Below, one piece after another: positions 48,701 through 60,562 of a DNA stretch of 64,000 bases. Source of the stretch: Sweltsa coloradensis (Eukaryota > Arthropoda > Insecta > Plecoptera > Chloroperlidae); contig JAMZAV010000302.1 of NCBI GenBank assembly GCA_024449915.1, forward strand, positions 372,001-436,000, in the 5' to 3' direction. The first letter of the stretch is position 1, and every line of letters starts with the position of its first letter. The notes under the pieces were generated by a model. It had not been told where the DNA came from. It saw nothing but the letters and a program-made list of their open reading frames with translations, and searched no databases. The position numbers and the translations under genes are program-made.

Positions 48701-50449
48701 GAATTTCTGCACGCCCTCTTTAAGACCTTCTTGGTATGCTCTATTTTGAAACAATTCTAAAATTCTGTGGTTGTTGGGAGTCGTAACTACAGTAGGCAGA
48801 AACCCAAAATAACACCGCAAAATAGGACTGACCTTACCTTTCTAAAGTAGGTGAAGGAGAAAAGGTAAATTCTTTTCGTAGTCTTACTATTTCGACGGTC
48901 TAAACTTCTTGAACCATTCTTATCAGAAAAGCGTTGGCACAAAAATATTCTTAACGCACAATTCTTTTTCTTTTGTGGCACGAGTTTTTCCCTAACAATG
49001 GCCACAACGCAGATTGTTAAAAAATATTTTAGGTTATAAAAATTTTTAAGTGTCCACTTGAAGTTTGAACTTTATACGAAGCTGTTAACAATAAAAACTT
49101 AATCTGCGAAAGTTCGGAGGGGGTATCGCCTTTTCTCCCTTCTCTCTTTTCTTTTGTCCGTGCGCTATCAGACTCTTAGCTCCTTGAAGGCAGTTCTGTC
49201 ACGTTTTCGAAAGTTTGTCTTCTTGGCTCTCAAAACACGAAACTAAGAGAATTGAAGAAGACTCAAAGAAAAGAGTCTTCGAACTTTCTAATTTATTCGT
49301 GAATGAAACCTTGGTGAAGCCTTTCTCAACTGGGCGAAAAAATATTCTCGAGTAATGAATTTGAATATTTTTTGGGAACGTGCAGGCAAAGTGAATGGAA
49401 CATTTAACGAGCGAAGACGTTTTCAAACTTACGCCTGAATATGAAATTAGTTTCGTAAAGTTACCTTTAGCTATAGCAGCGAGATAAGTTGATAAAACTC
49501 GAAACACGACTTGAACAGCTCATATTACATCCTAACTTGGGTCCTTTAGAACTTGTGACTATTATTATTAAGTAATTTACACCTGACAGGTAGGCGTGTG
49601 TACTCGAGCACTGTAATAAGCTTAATTTGTTTCACTTTGTTGAACCAACAACGCAAAGATAGGAAGTTATTCTGGCAAAATTAGATTAAGTTTTGGTTTA
49701 GTCGAGCCTCAAGCTGGAAAACAAATAGCCTATGTTTAGTCTCTTGATTTAATAATTCTTATCAACAAATCCAGTTCAGGAAGATATACCTGCTTGGATA
49801 ATTAAATTAGTAAAACAAAGTATGTCACCATGACATACATACTGAAATTATAAAAGGAGGTGAGTAATGTTTTTTGCTTGAACTTAATGTGATTAACAAA
49901 GAAAATAATGGCATTCATTTACAAAGCTGGTTAACAACGCGTGCACAGCATGTTAAAGGGCTGCACATCTGTTTCGAAATTCTTCATCACTTTTTCTTTT
50001 AGCAAAACAAGGAGAAAAACAAAAGTCGATCTTTGCATTAACAACATAACATTACAATTTTAAAACTATAATTTTGTAATTTTTAAGTAGTTCATCAAAA
50101 GTGACAAGAAATATGTATGGTACAACAATGAATGAGTTTAACCTTGAAAGCCATTTGTTGTGTTTACCCCGTCAGTCACGAATTAAATTGGTGTAAATTA
50201 AGTAATTTTAGACAATTAAGTCCGACTCCAAAAAAATATTAGATTTTTAATGTTTTTCGAATATTTTTTATTAGTTTTTTTTAATGAATTTTGGTAATTT
50301 TTGGATTCTGAATTAAAGTTTCAATTTAAGTCATAATATAAATTAGAAGACCATTCCTAAAACTCGATTTGCATTTTTTTTAAATCTCATAATAACAATA
50401 CAAGAAATATATTACTTTTCCGGGACAAGCCCCATTTTTTTCCTTTTTC
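45794..50449. other. unassigned stretch
   Basis: No gene recognised. A GC-richer piece at about 47460-47580 has overlapping frames on both strands (for example 47371-47629) without motifs. A 48-codon frame at about 46151-46297 and a frame downstream of a good splice-acceptor-like tract at 48413 are discussed elsewhere. All are weak. Confidence 0.4.
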
Positions 50450-50672
50450 CGTTTTAAGATGTGTATTTTTAAACTTCTCTATAATGGGCACTTTTTGTCC
50501 CATTCACAAAATGAAAAATGTATTTCGCCGCATTTTTAATTGATTACAACGGATTTAGAATGTGCTGTGTGAGACTTTCATGACACATAAATCGGATTTA
50601 TCTCTTTGCAATTTTGGAGTTAAATTGGCAAGGAGTGTCTCAAGAGGCAAAATCTTCACTGAGCTTATCCAA
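50450..50672 (-). mobile_element. possible further Helentron-like family, 5' part only
   Basis: Read on the minus strand from 50672 it begins TTGGATAAGCTCAGTGAAG, close to the family B start, and runs into an interior of similar style (ATGAAAGTCTCACACAGCAC). The expected 3' end (GCTTATCC, hairpin, CTAGT) is not found to the left, so it is truncated or misidentified. Confidence 0.3.
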
Positions 50673-51829
50673 GGACTTAGAAAGCGTCTTAAGCTTCAAA
50701 CATGTCATGTGTTCCGAGCTAGGTAGGGCTAAGCCCGTGCGACAGCCTAGGGAGAGATTACTTGAATGGGACTAGTAATTTGCATGGAGATTGAACAATC
50801 GATCGATTAGATGAGGTAGTCGTTAATCTTGCGACCAATGAGCAAAACATAGAGACGTTAAACTCGCCATTGCAAGGATGAAAACTAAATAATTCATAGA
50901 TAAATCTGTGTAAATTATTTATTTATAGATAAATGTGTGTTTTCTCAATGCTTTTATGACTTCGTAATATATTTGCTTAGTGCTATTAGAGGTTAAGTAA
51001 AGCTGGCACGATTGATTATAGTAATGCGATGAATCCTACAGTGCATTTGTTGTACAAGGTCTATTGAATCTTCTAGCTGAATTACGGGGAACTTCAAAAC
51101 AAGATCCTCACCACCATGTCCACGATGGGACAAACATTGAACTAAACACAAGTGATCCAACAAGTCTAATAATAAGGTAAATATAATCTATATTAAAATA
51201 ATATTGTGTGACTTAAATAACTAAATAATAAAGCGCTTTATATTAAATACAGAGAGAGATCATAATGCCAGATTTGAATCTCACTTAACGTCCTTGTTTT
51301 TAGCTACGGCTGGAGATTTAGTTAGTTAGACCTTGACCTGCTAAAATAATTTTATGTCACTTACTCTGCCGTATAAGTTAAGGAAACGCACTATAGAAAT
51401 AATGTTTAGTCGCCCCCCCACCAATAAAGCGTTTTGGAATTTTGCTGAATGACATGAAAAATAAATAAGATGGTTACAATACTTTTTATAATATTGATGT
51501 TAATAAATGGGTTTGCATATATGAGTAATTAAAACTGTGCCTTAAAATCACAAGGATTCTAATCACAGAATAAAATATACCATTTTACCACCATGCCAAA
51601 AATAAATATATGAAAACCCCAAAAACCACTAAAATATAATATTGGTACAATACGGTGTTTGCCATATTTCATAATTGACTACTATATTCGATGGAGTATT
51701 ACCCATAATTTACACTAAGTTTCATTCTATTGTGGTGAAAACACATGAATCAGATGATGTGGTGAAAGAGTATAATGTTTCTAAAAAAACTTCAGGATTC
51801 TGCTGCCTGGTTCGCGTCAACTTGTTGTT
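50673..51829. other. unassigned AT-rich stretch
   Basis: Nothing recognised beyond the 5' flank of the SINE that follows. Confidence 0.5.
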
Positions 51830-51992
51830 AGGTAATGGTGAAGGATGTCCGAGGGCTCAATACCATGCGTTCGCATTAACGACTGTAGAATTCCTCGTAA
51901 ATAGCTTTCAGTCATGATTGCCGTTGGCGGGATTAGAACCCGAGACCTTCCGACTAAGAGTCTCCCACGCTACATCACATGAGCTATCTCTA
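51830..51992 (-). mobile_element. tRNA-derived SINE, Lys-like family, copy 2
   Basis: On the minus strand: A-box-like ATAGCTCATGTGATGTAG at about 51970-51987, anticodon region ACTCTTAGTC (CTT, Lys-like), B box GGGTTCTAATCCCG at about 51928-51944, then CCAACGGCAATC and a body with GTTAATGCGAACGC, ending near 51830 where the plus strand reads AAGGATGTCC. It has the same organisation as 14060-14310, with a better head. Confidence 0.6.
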
Positions 51993-53335
51993 ATACGTGT
52001 AATGCAGAAATTGTCACGCCGAACATAATAATTAGCCTAATTGAAAAATGTTTAACTAACGCACAATTAATTAACGTAATAAATCAACGTTTCAATCACA
52101 CAAACAGGTCAAGAGGAAGGACAATCACCCACATAATAAATAAATGTAACAATTTTGTCCATTTGAGAACTAGACTGACTTTGCACAACATTGTAGACTA
52201 ATCACAAAGCCAATTTTGATACGGAAATGCTCTTGAGGCCATTATGTACACAAAGCATACAGTTTATCGAAGCTACAATAGAGCGTGACATTATGCCAAG
52301 TTATGTGAAATTTTGTCGCCGTATACAGTGTCGTTATTTCTAAGTAATAGGTGTAGGCCGTGTATCGTCGTATGGTGATTATGCAAACAACCACTTAAAC
52401 CGACGTATTATAAACACGTTAAGTTTAAATGCTCCAATTTAGTAGACTTAACTGATACAATATTATCAGTTACTGCCGTATGAACAATATTGACATACAC
52501 AGAGTCTACAGTAGTGCCGTCAATAATGCAATTTGCGATTCATGTAATATGATTCTATTGAGGTAATGAGAATGTCTTCTCGTAATCAGACTGATTAATT
52601 CATAACACGTAACACAAATATAACACCTGCCAAAGTTTGAGGATTGCAATGTTACATTGTTTGGCGTAACTCAGACAATGTACATTACACCTAGATAGAT
52701 AGACTCGTGTTAATACTATCTGTTTTACTATAACAAACATTAAGACACACTCATGGAAATTGATTTGGGATGTTCACATTTATAATTAGTTAAGTTAAAA
52801 GAAGGATATGAATGAAGTTTTGGTGGTAATTTTATTTGTTTATTTGCACTAAATCCATGAAGAGTAGTCCCTGCTACATTGTGCTAACTACATGTCCTTC
52901 GTCTTATCAGCTGAATTGGAGGAGGTGGAAAACATATAAAAACACATCACATCTGAATCGTCTTAAATGCGCAACTTTATACCAAGGGTTATTTTCTTCC
53001 CAGTTCTTTTACAAACTCCTTCTTATCGTGTCTACATTACGGTTTTGCGCAACCAAGACATTAAGCCTTCTTTTATGACATGTGAGAGAGCTTACCGAGT
53101 TACCGAGTGTTAGCCATTTAAGGTAAGTAACTATCTCAGCGACTGTATTATATCTTTATAAAGTAACATTTTCTAGAGCATAAAAGGGTATTCAACACAT
53201 TAGATTTCCTAAAAATCTCTGCACTGTTAAGTAATAAAAGAGAAATATTGTAGTGGATAAGAACAAAAGCTCCAACACACACACATACAGAAGTGCATTA
53301 CTGTCGTTTATACCCGTGAGAACGCTGCCGCTAAG
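51993..53335. other. unassigned AT-rich stretch
   Basis: Nothing recognised. The 80-codon frame at 52836-53078 has no motif. Confidence 0.5.
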
Positions 53336-53457
53336 AACAGTCTATGCCAAGTGAAGTTCAACAATTTTTTTAAATAAAAAAACATGAAATCGTGGAAACA
53401 GTCTATGCCGAGTGAGGTTCAACTATTTTTTTTAATGAAAGACATGAAATCTTTGAA
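53336..53457. repeat. 61-bp tandem duplication
   Basis: AACAGTCTATGCC starts at 53336 and again at 53397. The two units share AGTGARGTTCAAC, a T run, and ACATGAAATC with a few substitutions. Confidence 0.9.
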
Positions 53458-55350
53458 ATATTTTCCTTGTAACATGACCAAGATGCATTTACGAGAAAGT
53501 TTAACATGGATTTCTTTAATCTAATCTTCAACGGCATTTTCAGATATTTTCGGCTGTACTCCCTTTAATTTATCCAACATTGTTACTTGTTTTATCATAC
53601 GATCGAAAATCGAAACGTTCCCACCATCAATCAATTATGTTAAAAATTATACTAACTATGAATACATTGCCATTATATCCAATTAATTAATGTAATGAAA
53701 TATATAAATTATGATTTAAAACATGATACACTGTAACAATTTCAATTTAAAATTTCATACATAATAAATATAGTTTATTATTTCAAACAATAATACTTAA
53801 CTTTGTTTATATTACTTGGTACCCCAGGTAAGTGCTATTACTTACTATTATTCCCTCCATTGATGAACAGTCGATCAACAAATACAATTTAGAATAGAGT
53901 GCAATAGATTGAAGAAAGAAGATAACGTAAATCAATGTCAGAAAGACGAAATAATGTTTTTATATTTATTATCACAATTATTGGTATCCACAAATCAATG
54001 CCTTTCTAGACATTTCCTTGAACTTGTATTGAATATATTCACTAGTAAAATATCTCAGCTGGACAGCATAATAAAATGTAGATACACAAATAACGTGTAC
54101 AATGAGTGGAGGTTGTATTGTACAGTTCTCTTGTATTCTCATCGATTATTGTTCAAGTACTTAGCTTCATTTTAACAAACACAGTGATTTATGTAGTTGT
54201 TACTTCTCCATATGGTATGACAGGTAAATTTAAAATACAATAGAACTGTGTTGTTCTGTTAGTGTAAGCCAGAACCGACAGAGCCGCCAGGTATGGAACT
54301 TGTCAAATACCTGCTTATCATGTTGGAATTAGAAACACCCCCAGAACACCTGCACACTTCATTACACCATAGTCCATATACATACATGAATAAACATGTG
54401 CGTCATCAATTCCAATCGATCAACTATTCCATATACATAAGCGTGCATACCACTTTGCCACAGTGCCACTTCGCTTAGAGTAGCGGCATTAGGCTAGGGC
54501 CATACATGAGATACGGCAGAGTTTAGGGAAGAATTGAATAGCTTTGGATTGACGGGATAAAGGCTCACTAAAGAGCTGACCTAGATGTAAATTGATTAGA
54601 ATTTCATTTGTTGGTACATAATGTTAATTCTCTGAATAAATAAATTAAATAATCTAATAAATTATATAATTAATAGCACGCATCTTTCAAACCTAAATTG
54701 AGAGGAAAAAATGTTTTAATTTTGTGTACAGTAATAGAATCGGGAAAATGAATTTGTCCATGGTAAAAACTCTTGAATATTCGGACTGAAAACGTGTTTG
54801 AACTTTATGTCCTTCATAATGCTTGAAAGTTAGTAATACATTATGTATGTTTTGATCAGAAAATTAACTGATTCCAATAGAACATTAAATTTCAATTACA
54901 TTTGAAACAAAATAAAATTGTTAATATATTATTGTTAATTATTAAAAGAACACTCTCTTGACTATATCCTGTTACTAATTTACTGAGTTAATATAACCTC
55001 GATTTTCCTCAGAGTAGCTCAAGAATATTGATTCTGAGATTGAGAATATATTTAACTTCCATATCAAATAAAAACACATGAATTAAGCCACACAACAAAA
55101 TCAATATGTTATAGTATGAAAAGAGATAACCGAGTAAACAAAATATGTAAAAGTTAAATTCGTTAATAATTAAAAACATTTTTTCGTTAATAATACTTGC
55201 AAGTAAAAACAAAATTCGGTCACAAATACTGCGCGTGCTACTACTACTTTCTCATATTATACTGCAGAGCAAGGAAATAAAAAAAACTCGAGAATACTGA
55301 AAATATGAACGTTTATAATAACAAGTCAACATAGCGTACCGAACAACCAA
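53458..55350. other. unassigned AT-rich stretch
   Basis: No gene recognised. The 88-codon frame at 53909-54175 is AT-driven and lacks motifs. Confidence 0.5.
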
Positions 55351-56974
55351 CCTATTTGAGAAACGTACATTTTAAGAAGCTTTCGACACGACCTGAGTTT
55401 ACGATTCTTATATCCCAAGACGTAATACTATATAATGTTATCTTATTTTACTAGCGTACATCTGTATGACGTAGTAAAAGTGAGTCGACGAAAGTTTTCT
55501 ACCTTACGCATACAATTTCAGAACACTAAAGTTTGTAAGAAAATCTATTGCCACGAAACATGTACGTACAGGGAGGCTTTATAAAAGAAGTGAATTTTTC
55601 GCAGGCCGAATGTCAATGTGCAAGTCAGCCGAGGGAGGTTGCCTATCTGATGATCAATAGCAATATAGAAAAACAGCTTTCGCGCCCTAAAAAACGATTA
55701 AAGTGCTAACACATATTTTTACTGACCAACTCGCACGTCGAATTATTGCGATGTGTATTGATGTTGGTATAGTTGCGATTTTTTTTTTTTTTTTTTAATT
55801 TATTGCAGTGAAACCCTACTTTGGAATCTGAATTTTACGCGTGGAATAAACCGTTTTTTTAGAACAAAAAAGAATATACCCGACATTGACAGACTTGATA
55901 ATATGCAATAATTTTATTTGTATTGTGTTGTATTGTCGTAAGCCACGAATACAAAATATACAACTATTACCTAGCTAAGTTTAAAGCTAACTATTTACTA
56001 TGTTGTGAATTGTTTACGAAGCAACGAAGGAAATTTTCCACCATTTCAAAGCAGCGTCGTTTAAAATTTTTAAAGTAAAGAATTCTCTGCCTCTCGTTGA
56101 TTTTGTCGTGCATTCTATGCGAATGCCTCTTCCAACGCACACAAACTGCACGTATACGTGAAGGTTTTTCGTCATCAAATTTCTTTTATAGCAGCAAAAC
56201 TTTGCTCGCAGATGTTGTGTGAAAAATCTTGTCTATCATAATATTTCATGCATTGTCATAGAGATTCACACCTTTAACATTACGTCTATGATTACGCTGT
56301 ATGTTCTTATATAGCAAGGCTTCTTTGACACCATCGTCTATGCACATCTGTCTGATTTTTACATGGCAACCCTAAAACAGATTCATAATCTAGGATTACT
56401 TTGTGCTGACGTGTTGAACTGAACTTTTATCATATAGTCGTGGAAGGTTCACACTCACACCTATTGCCATTATTAAGCCAATGTTGACGTAATACGACAA
56501 TGCAATGGTGATTGCACCCCCATGTTGATTTTACTATGATTAGTGTGACGATTCAACGATGTTGGACATGTTATTAGTGCAAGGCGGTTTGATGCATCTA
56601 TTGCATTGGCTCACGAGAACAATGCAAATATGCATTGTGCATTATGTTCTCACGATAAATTTAGTCAATATTAATCAATGTATCTACGTGGAAAAGAAAA
56701 GTGACATTGGAATACGCGATACCAACGTAACAAACTTTGCACTAAGAAAATACGTCTTCACTTTTGTCATAATGTAATATAGATATAGGCCTGTGAGAAG
56801 GGTGACTAGAAGTCAAGCAAAGCGCTTAGCACAGTGATGTGGTTAAAAAGTTTTTCACTGCACCTGATTTGCTTTTGTACTTACTATTTGGTTTGCCTTT
56901 GTAAGGCGGTTAAGTTTGTTTATATTTTTATTGTGTTGCTGATGTTTTGTTTTTATTGTTTTATACCAACTCTT

Positions 56975-57008
56975 CTTGAAAATGGAAGCCTAGTCTTCTG
57001 AAACGTTG
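56975..57008 (+). ncRNA. Penelope-type terminal motif in unit 1
   Basis: CTTGAAAATG, a GGAAG/CTTCT helix, GAAACGTT. CTTC just before and GAAG just after can pair as an outer helix. AATAAAGCG follows at 57040s. The core CTGA is altered to CTTGA, so this copy is diverged. Confidence 0.35.
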
Positions 57009-57111
57009 AAGTTTTAATTAAATATTTGTTTTAAACATCCAATAAAGCGTGATTATTTCCGTAAAGTATAACTTAACATAAACCATGAATCACGAAAGCC
57101 TACAACAGAAC

Positions 57112-57132
57112 ATATATATATATATATATATA
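57112..57132. repeat. (TA)n microsatellite bounding a foldback
   Basis: About ten TA units immediately left of the first foldback; similar runs lie at about 57770-57786, 59599-59616 and 60237-60252. Confidence 0.9.
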
Positions 57133-57163
57133 AATTTTTAGACTTTCGTGGTTTGGGATATGA

Positions 57164-57485
57164 TGTCATTTTTTTAAAAGTTTTACGGTAAAACCACGTA
57201 CCTTGTTAAAATTGCAGTCCTGGTTGGACGATGTCGAGTGGGTGCAACGTTTCGCCAATGTTACAATTGGCCTCTTCAGGCGAGCGTCGAGCTGTTACCA
57301 GGCCGAGCACTGTCACTGCACTGAGTGAGTTTAGGTGACAGTGCTCGGCCTGGTAACAGCTCGACGCTCGCCTGAAGAGGCCAATTGTAACATTGGCGAA
57401 ACGTTGCACCCACTCGACAACGTCCAACCAGGACTGCAATTTTAACAAGGTACGTGGTTTTACCGTAAAACTTTTTAAAAATGAC
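57164..57485. repeat. foldback of inverted Penelope-type termini, first type
   Basis: Arms 57164-57315 and 57336-57485 are nearly perfect reverse complements. Each arm carries CCTGAAGAGG, a GCCAAT/ATTGGC helix and GCGAAACGTTG (right arm 57371-57406; left arm inverted at 57246-57280), then CCAGGACTGCAATTTTAAC and GGTACGTGGTTTTACC outward. The 93-codon frame across it is a by-product. Confidence 0.85.
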
Positions 57486-57531
57486 ATATATTTTATATAT
57501 ATGTTTTTGGATAATTTCGTGGCCGATATGA

Positions 57532-57772
57532 ATTAATGAACTAGGTTTTTCGGTTATAATGCCACGTTTTATTCACATTAGACCAACGTTTCGATGAAAT
57601 TTCACTCATCTTCTTCAGGGCCAGTTTTGTTCTGAATTTATCAATGTAATGAAGTTTTCGTTTTTATATATTAATTTGTATTGGCCCTGAAGAAGATGAG
57701 TGAAATTTCATCGAAACGTTGGCCTAATGTGAATAAACGTGGCATTATAACCGAAAAACCTAGTTCATTAAT
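57532..57772. repeat. foldback of inverted Penelope-type termini, second type
   Basis: Arms 57532-57623 and 57682-57772 are near-perfect reverse complements around a 58-base centre. Each carries GGCCCTGAAGAAG, an inner GATGA/TCATC helix, CGAAACGTTGGCC and AATAAACGTGGCATTATAAC, ending at a (TA)n run. Confidence 0.85.
57686..57721 (+). ncRNA. hammerhead-like motif, best-formed copy in unit 1
   Basis: CTGAAGA, one extra A, helix GATGA/TCATC, GAAAC, then GUU followed by GGCC, which pairs with GGCC directly before CTGAAGA. In hammerhead terms: stem I (GGCC/GGCC), CUGANGA, stem II, GAA, a two-pair helix III (AC/GU) and a GUU cleavage triplet. The extra base between A9 and stem II departs from the canonical core. 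Confidence 0.4.
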
Positions 57773-57861
57773 ATATATATATATATGAATACACAATATT
57801 TAAGCATAAGCCCTCTTTGAGGACATAGACTCGCTCGCGAGTGGGGACAGCCCAACAACCA

Positions 57862-60318
57862 CCTATTTGAGAAACGTACATTTTAAGAAGCTTTCGACAC
57901 GACCTGAGTTTACGATTCTTATATCCCAAGACGTAATACTATATAATAATATCTTATTTTACTAGCGTACATCTGTATGACGTAGTAAAAGTGAGTCGAC
58001 GAAAGTTTTCTACCTTACGCATACAATTTCAGAACACTAAAGTTTGTAAGAAAATCTATTGTCACGAAACATGTACGTACAGGGAGGCTTTATAAAAGAA
58101 GTGAATTTTTCGCAGGCCGAATGTCAATGTGCAAGTCAGCCGAGGGAGGTTGCCTATCTGATGATCAATAGCAATATAGAAAAACAGCTTTCGCGCCCTA
58201 AAAAACGATTAAAGTGCTAACACATATTTTTACTGACCAACTCGCACGTCGAATTATTGCGATGTGTATTGATGTTGGTATAGTTGCGATTTTTTTTTTT
58301 TTTTTTATATATTTGTTGCAGTGAAACCATACTTTGGAATCTGAATAATTAAACGTATGAAGTAATACCGTTTCTTTAGAACAAAACGAATATACCCGAC
58401 ATTGACAGACTTGATAATATGCAATAATTTTATTTGTATTGTGTTGTATTGTCGTAAGCCACGAATACAAAATATACAACTATTACCTAGCTAAGTTTAA
58501 AGCTAACTATTTACTATGTTGTGAATTGTTTACGAAGCAACGAAGTGAACTTATCTGCACCACTTTCAAAGCAGCGTCGTTTAACATTGTTAGAAGTACG
58601 AGAGATTCTCTGCCTCTCGTTGATTTTGTCGTGCATTCTATGCGAATGCCTCTTCCAACGCACACAAACTGCACGTATACGTGAAGGTTTTTCGTCATCA
58701 AATTTCTTTTATAGCAGCAAAACTTTGCTCGCAGATGTTGTGTGAAAAATCTTGTCTATCATAATATTTCATCATTGTCATAGAATTCACACCTTTAACA
58801 TTAGTCTATGATTAGCTGTATGTTCTATATACAAGGCTTCTTTGACACCTCGTCTTGAATCGAGATTTTACATGGCAACCCTAAAACGGATTCAAAATCT
58901 GGGATTACTTTGCTGCGTGTTTGACTGACTTTTAATATTATCGGGGAGGTTCACACTCCACCTATTGCCATTATTAAGCCAATGTTGACGAAATCGACAA
59001 TGAAATGTGATTGCACCCCATGTTTGATTTTACTATGATTAGTGTGACGATTCACGTGTTGGACATGTATTAGTGCAAGGCGGTTTGATGCATCTATTGC
59101 ATTGGCTCACGAGAATAATGCAAATATGCATTGTGCATTATTTCTCACGATAATTTAAGTCAATTTTATCAATGTATCTACGTGGAAAAGAAAAGTGCAT
59201 TGGAAAAACGCGTACCAACGTACAAACTTTGCATTAAGAAATACGTCTTCACTTTTGCCCAATGTAATATTATTACCCTGTGAGAAGGGTGACTAGAGTC
59301 AAGCAAAGCGCTTAAGCACAGTGATGGGGTTTAAAAATTTTTTCACTGCACCTGATTTGTTTTGTACTTACTATTTTGGTTTGCCTTTGAAAGGCGGTTA
59401 AGTTTGTTTATATTTTTATTTGGTTGCTGATGTTTTGTTTTTATTGTTTATACCAACTCTCTTGAAAATGGAGCCTAGTCTTTCTGAAACGTTGAATTTT
59501 TAATTAAATATTTGTTTTAAACACCATAACGTGATTATTTTCCGTAAAGTATAACTTAAACATAAACCATGGAATCACGAAACCCCTACAACGAACATAA
59601 TATATATATATATATAAGTTTTTTAGACTTTTCGTGGTTGGATATAATTCATTTTTAAAAGTTTTACGTAAAACCACGTACCTTGTTAAAATTGCAGTCC
59701 TGGTTGGCGTTGTCGAGTGGGTGCAACGTTTCGCCCAATGTTACAATTGGCCTCTTCAGGCGAGCGTCGAGCTGTTTACCCAGGCCGAGCACTGTCACTG
59801 CACTGAGTGATTGAGGTGACAGTGTTTCGCCGGAAACACTCGACGCTGCCTGAGAGCCAATTGTAACATTGGCGAACGTTGCCCCCACTCGAAACGTCCA
59901 ACCAGGACTGCAATTTTAAAAAGGGTACGTGGTTTTACCGTAAACTTTTTAAAAATGACAAAATATATTTTATATATGTTTTGGATAATTTCGTGCCGAT
60001 TTTGAATTAATGAACTAGGTTTTTCGGTTAAAATGCCACGTTTATTCAATTAGACAACTTTCGATGAAATTTCCTCATCTTCTTCAGGGCCATTTTTGTT
60101 CTGAATTATAATTAATAAAGTTTTTCGTTTTTATATTAAATTTGTATTGGCCCGGGAAGAAGTGTGAAATTTCATCAAAAACGTTGGCCTAATGTGAATA
60201 AACGTGGCATTATAACCGAAAAACCTAGTTCTTTAAATATATATATATATATGAATACACGATATTTAAGCATAAGCCCTCTTTGAGGACATAGACTCGC
60301 TCGCGAGTGGACAGGCCC
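57862..60318 (+). repeat. 2.5-kb tandem duplication, unit 2
   Basis: Direct copy of unit 1. The first 900 bases are nearly identical. From about 58760 onward it has many single-base deletions relative to unit 1, including in the foldbacks (59650-59960 and 60005-60235) and in the motif cores (near 59850 the CTGAAGA core reads CTGAGAG, and near 60149 it reads CCGGGAAG). It ends CGCTCGCGAGTGGACAGG. Confidence 0.8.
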
Positions 60319-60349
60319 AAGTCAACAAGTCTCTGTCGACACGTCGCCC

Positions 60350-60384
60350 CTGAAGATGGAGAATGTGACTTCTCCGAAACGTCG
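60350..60384 (+). ncRNA. hammerhead-like Penelope-type terminus, third type
   Basis: CTGAAGA, one extra T, a perfect helix GGAGAA/TTCTCC, GAAAC, then GTC followed by GGGC, which pairs with GCCC (60346-60349 region) just before CTGAAGA. GUC is the classical hammerhead cleavage triplet. It lies 30 bases beyond the end of unit 2 and belongs to a different terminus family. Confidence 0.45.
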
Positions 60385-60497
60385 GGCAGGGAGGGGTAAG
60401 TTTGAACCTCCTTGTTATTATTCGCGGAGAAAAGCCCAATTCAGAAATAATTATTTAACATATACCCGTGAAAACTTGAAATTAAACTTATATATAT

Positions 60498-60562
60498 TAT
60501 TATTTAATACAATCCAGAAATTAAAAAAGTCCGCCCCGGATTCTGGATTGTATTAAATAATA
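60498..60562 (-). repeat. SINE tail inside a perfect 22-bp hairpin
   Basis: Arms 60498-60519 and 60541-60562 are exact reverse complements of 22 bases with a 21-base loop. Read on the minus strand from the loop, GGGGCGGACTTTTTTAATTT and what follows match the tail of the SINE at 29607-29712, so this is a 5'-truncated SINE copy next to an inverted duplicate of its end. Confidence 0.7.

Larger units (their letters stand above)
55351..57847 (+). repeat. 2.5-kb tandem duplication, unit 1
   Basis: Starts CCTATTTGAGAAACGTACAT and ends CGCTCGCGAGTGGGGACAG. It recurs directly from 57862, a period of 2,511 bases. The unit contains, in order: about 1.4 kb of unclassified sequence with a poly-T near 55780; a short frame ending PVRRVTRSQAKRLAQ-stop (56790-56837) that resembles the basic C-terminal tail of a retroelement polyprotein; a Penelope-type terminus at 56975; a (TA)n run at 57112; two foldbacks of Penelope-type termini (57164-57485 and 57532-57772); (TA)n; and a common end (TAAGCATAAGCCCTCTTTGA). 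I infer a nest of Penelope-like debris that was duplicated as a block. Confidence 0.8.
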
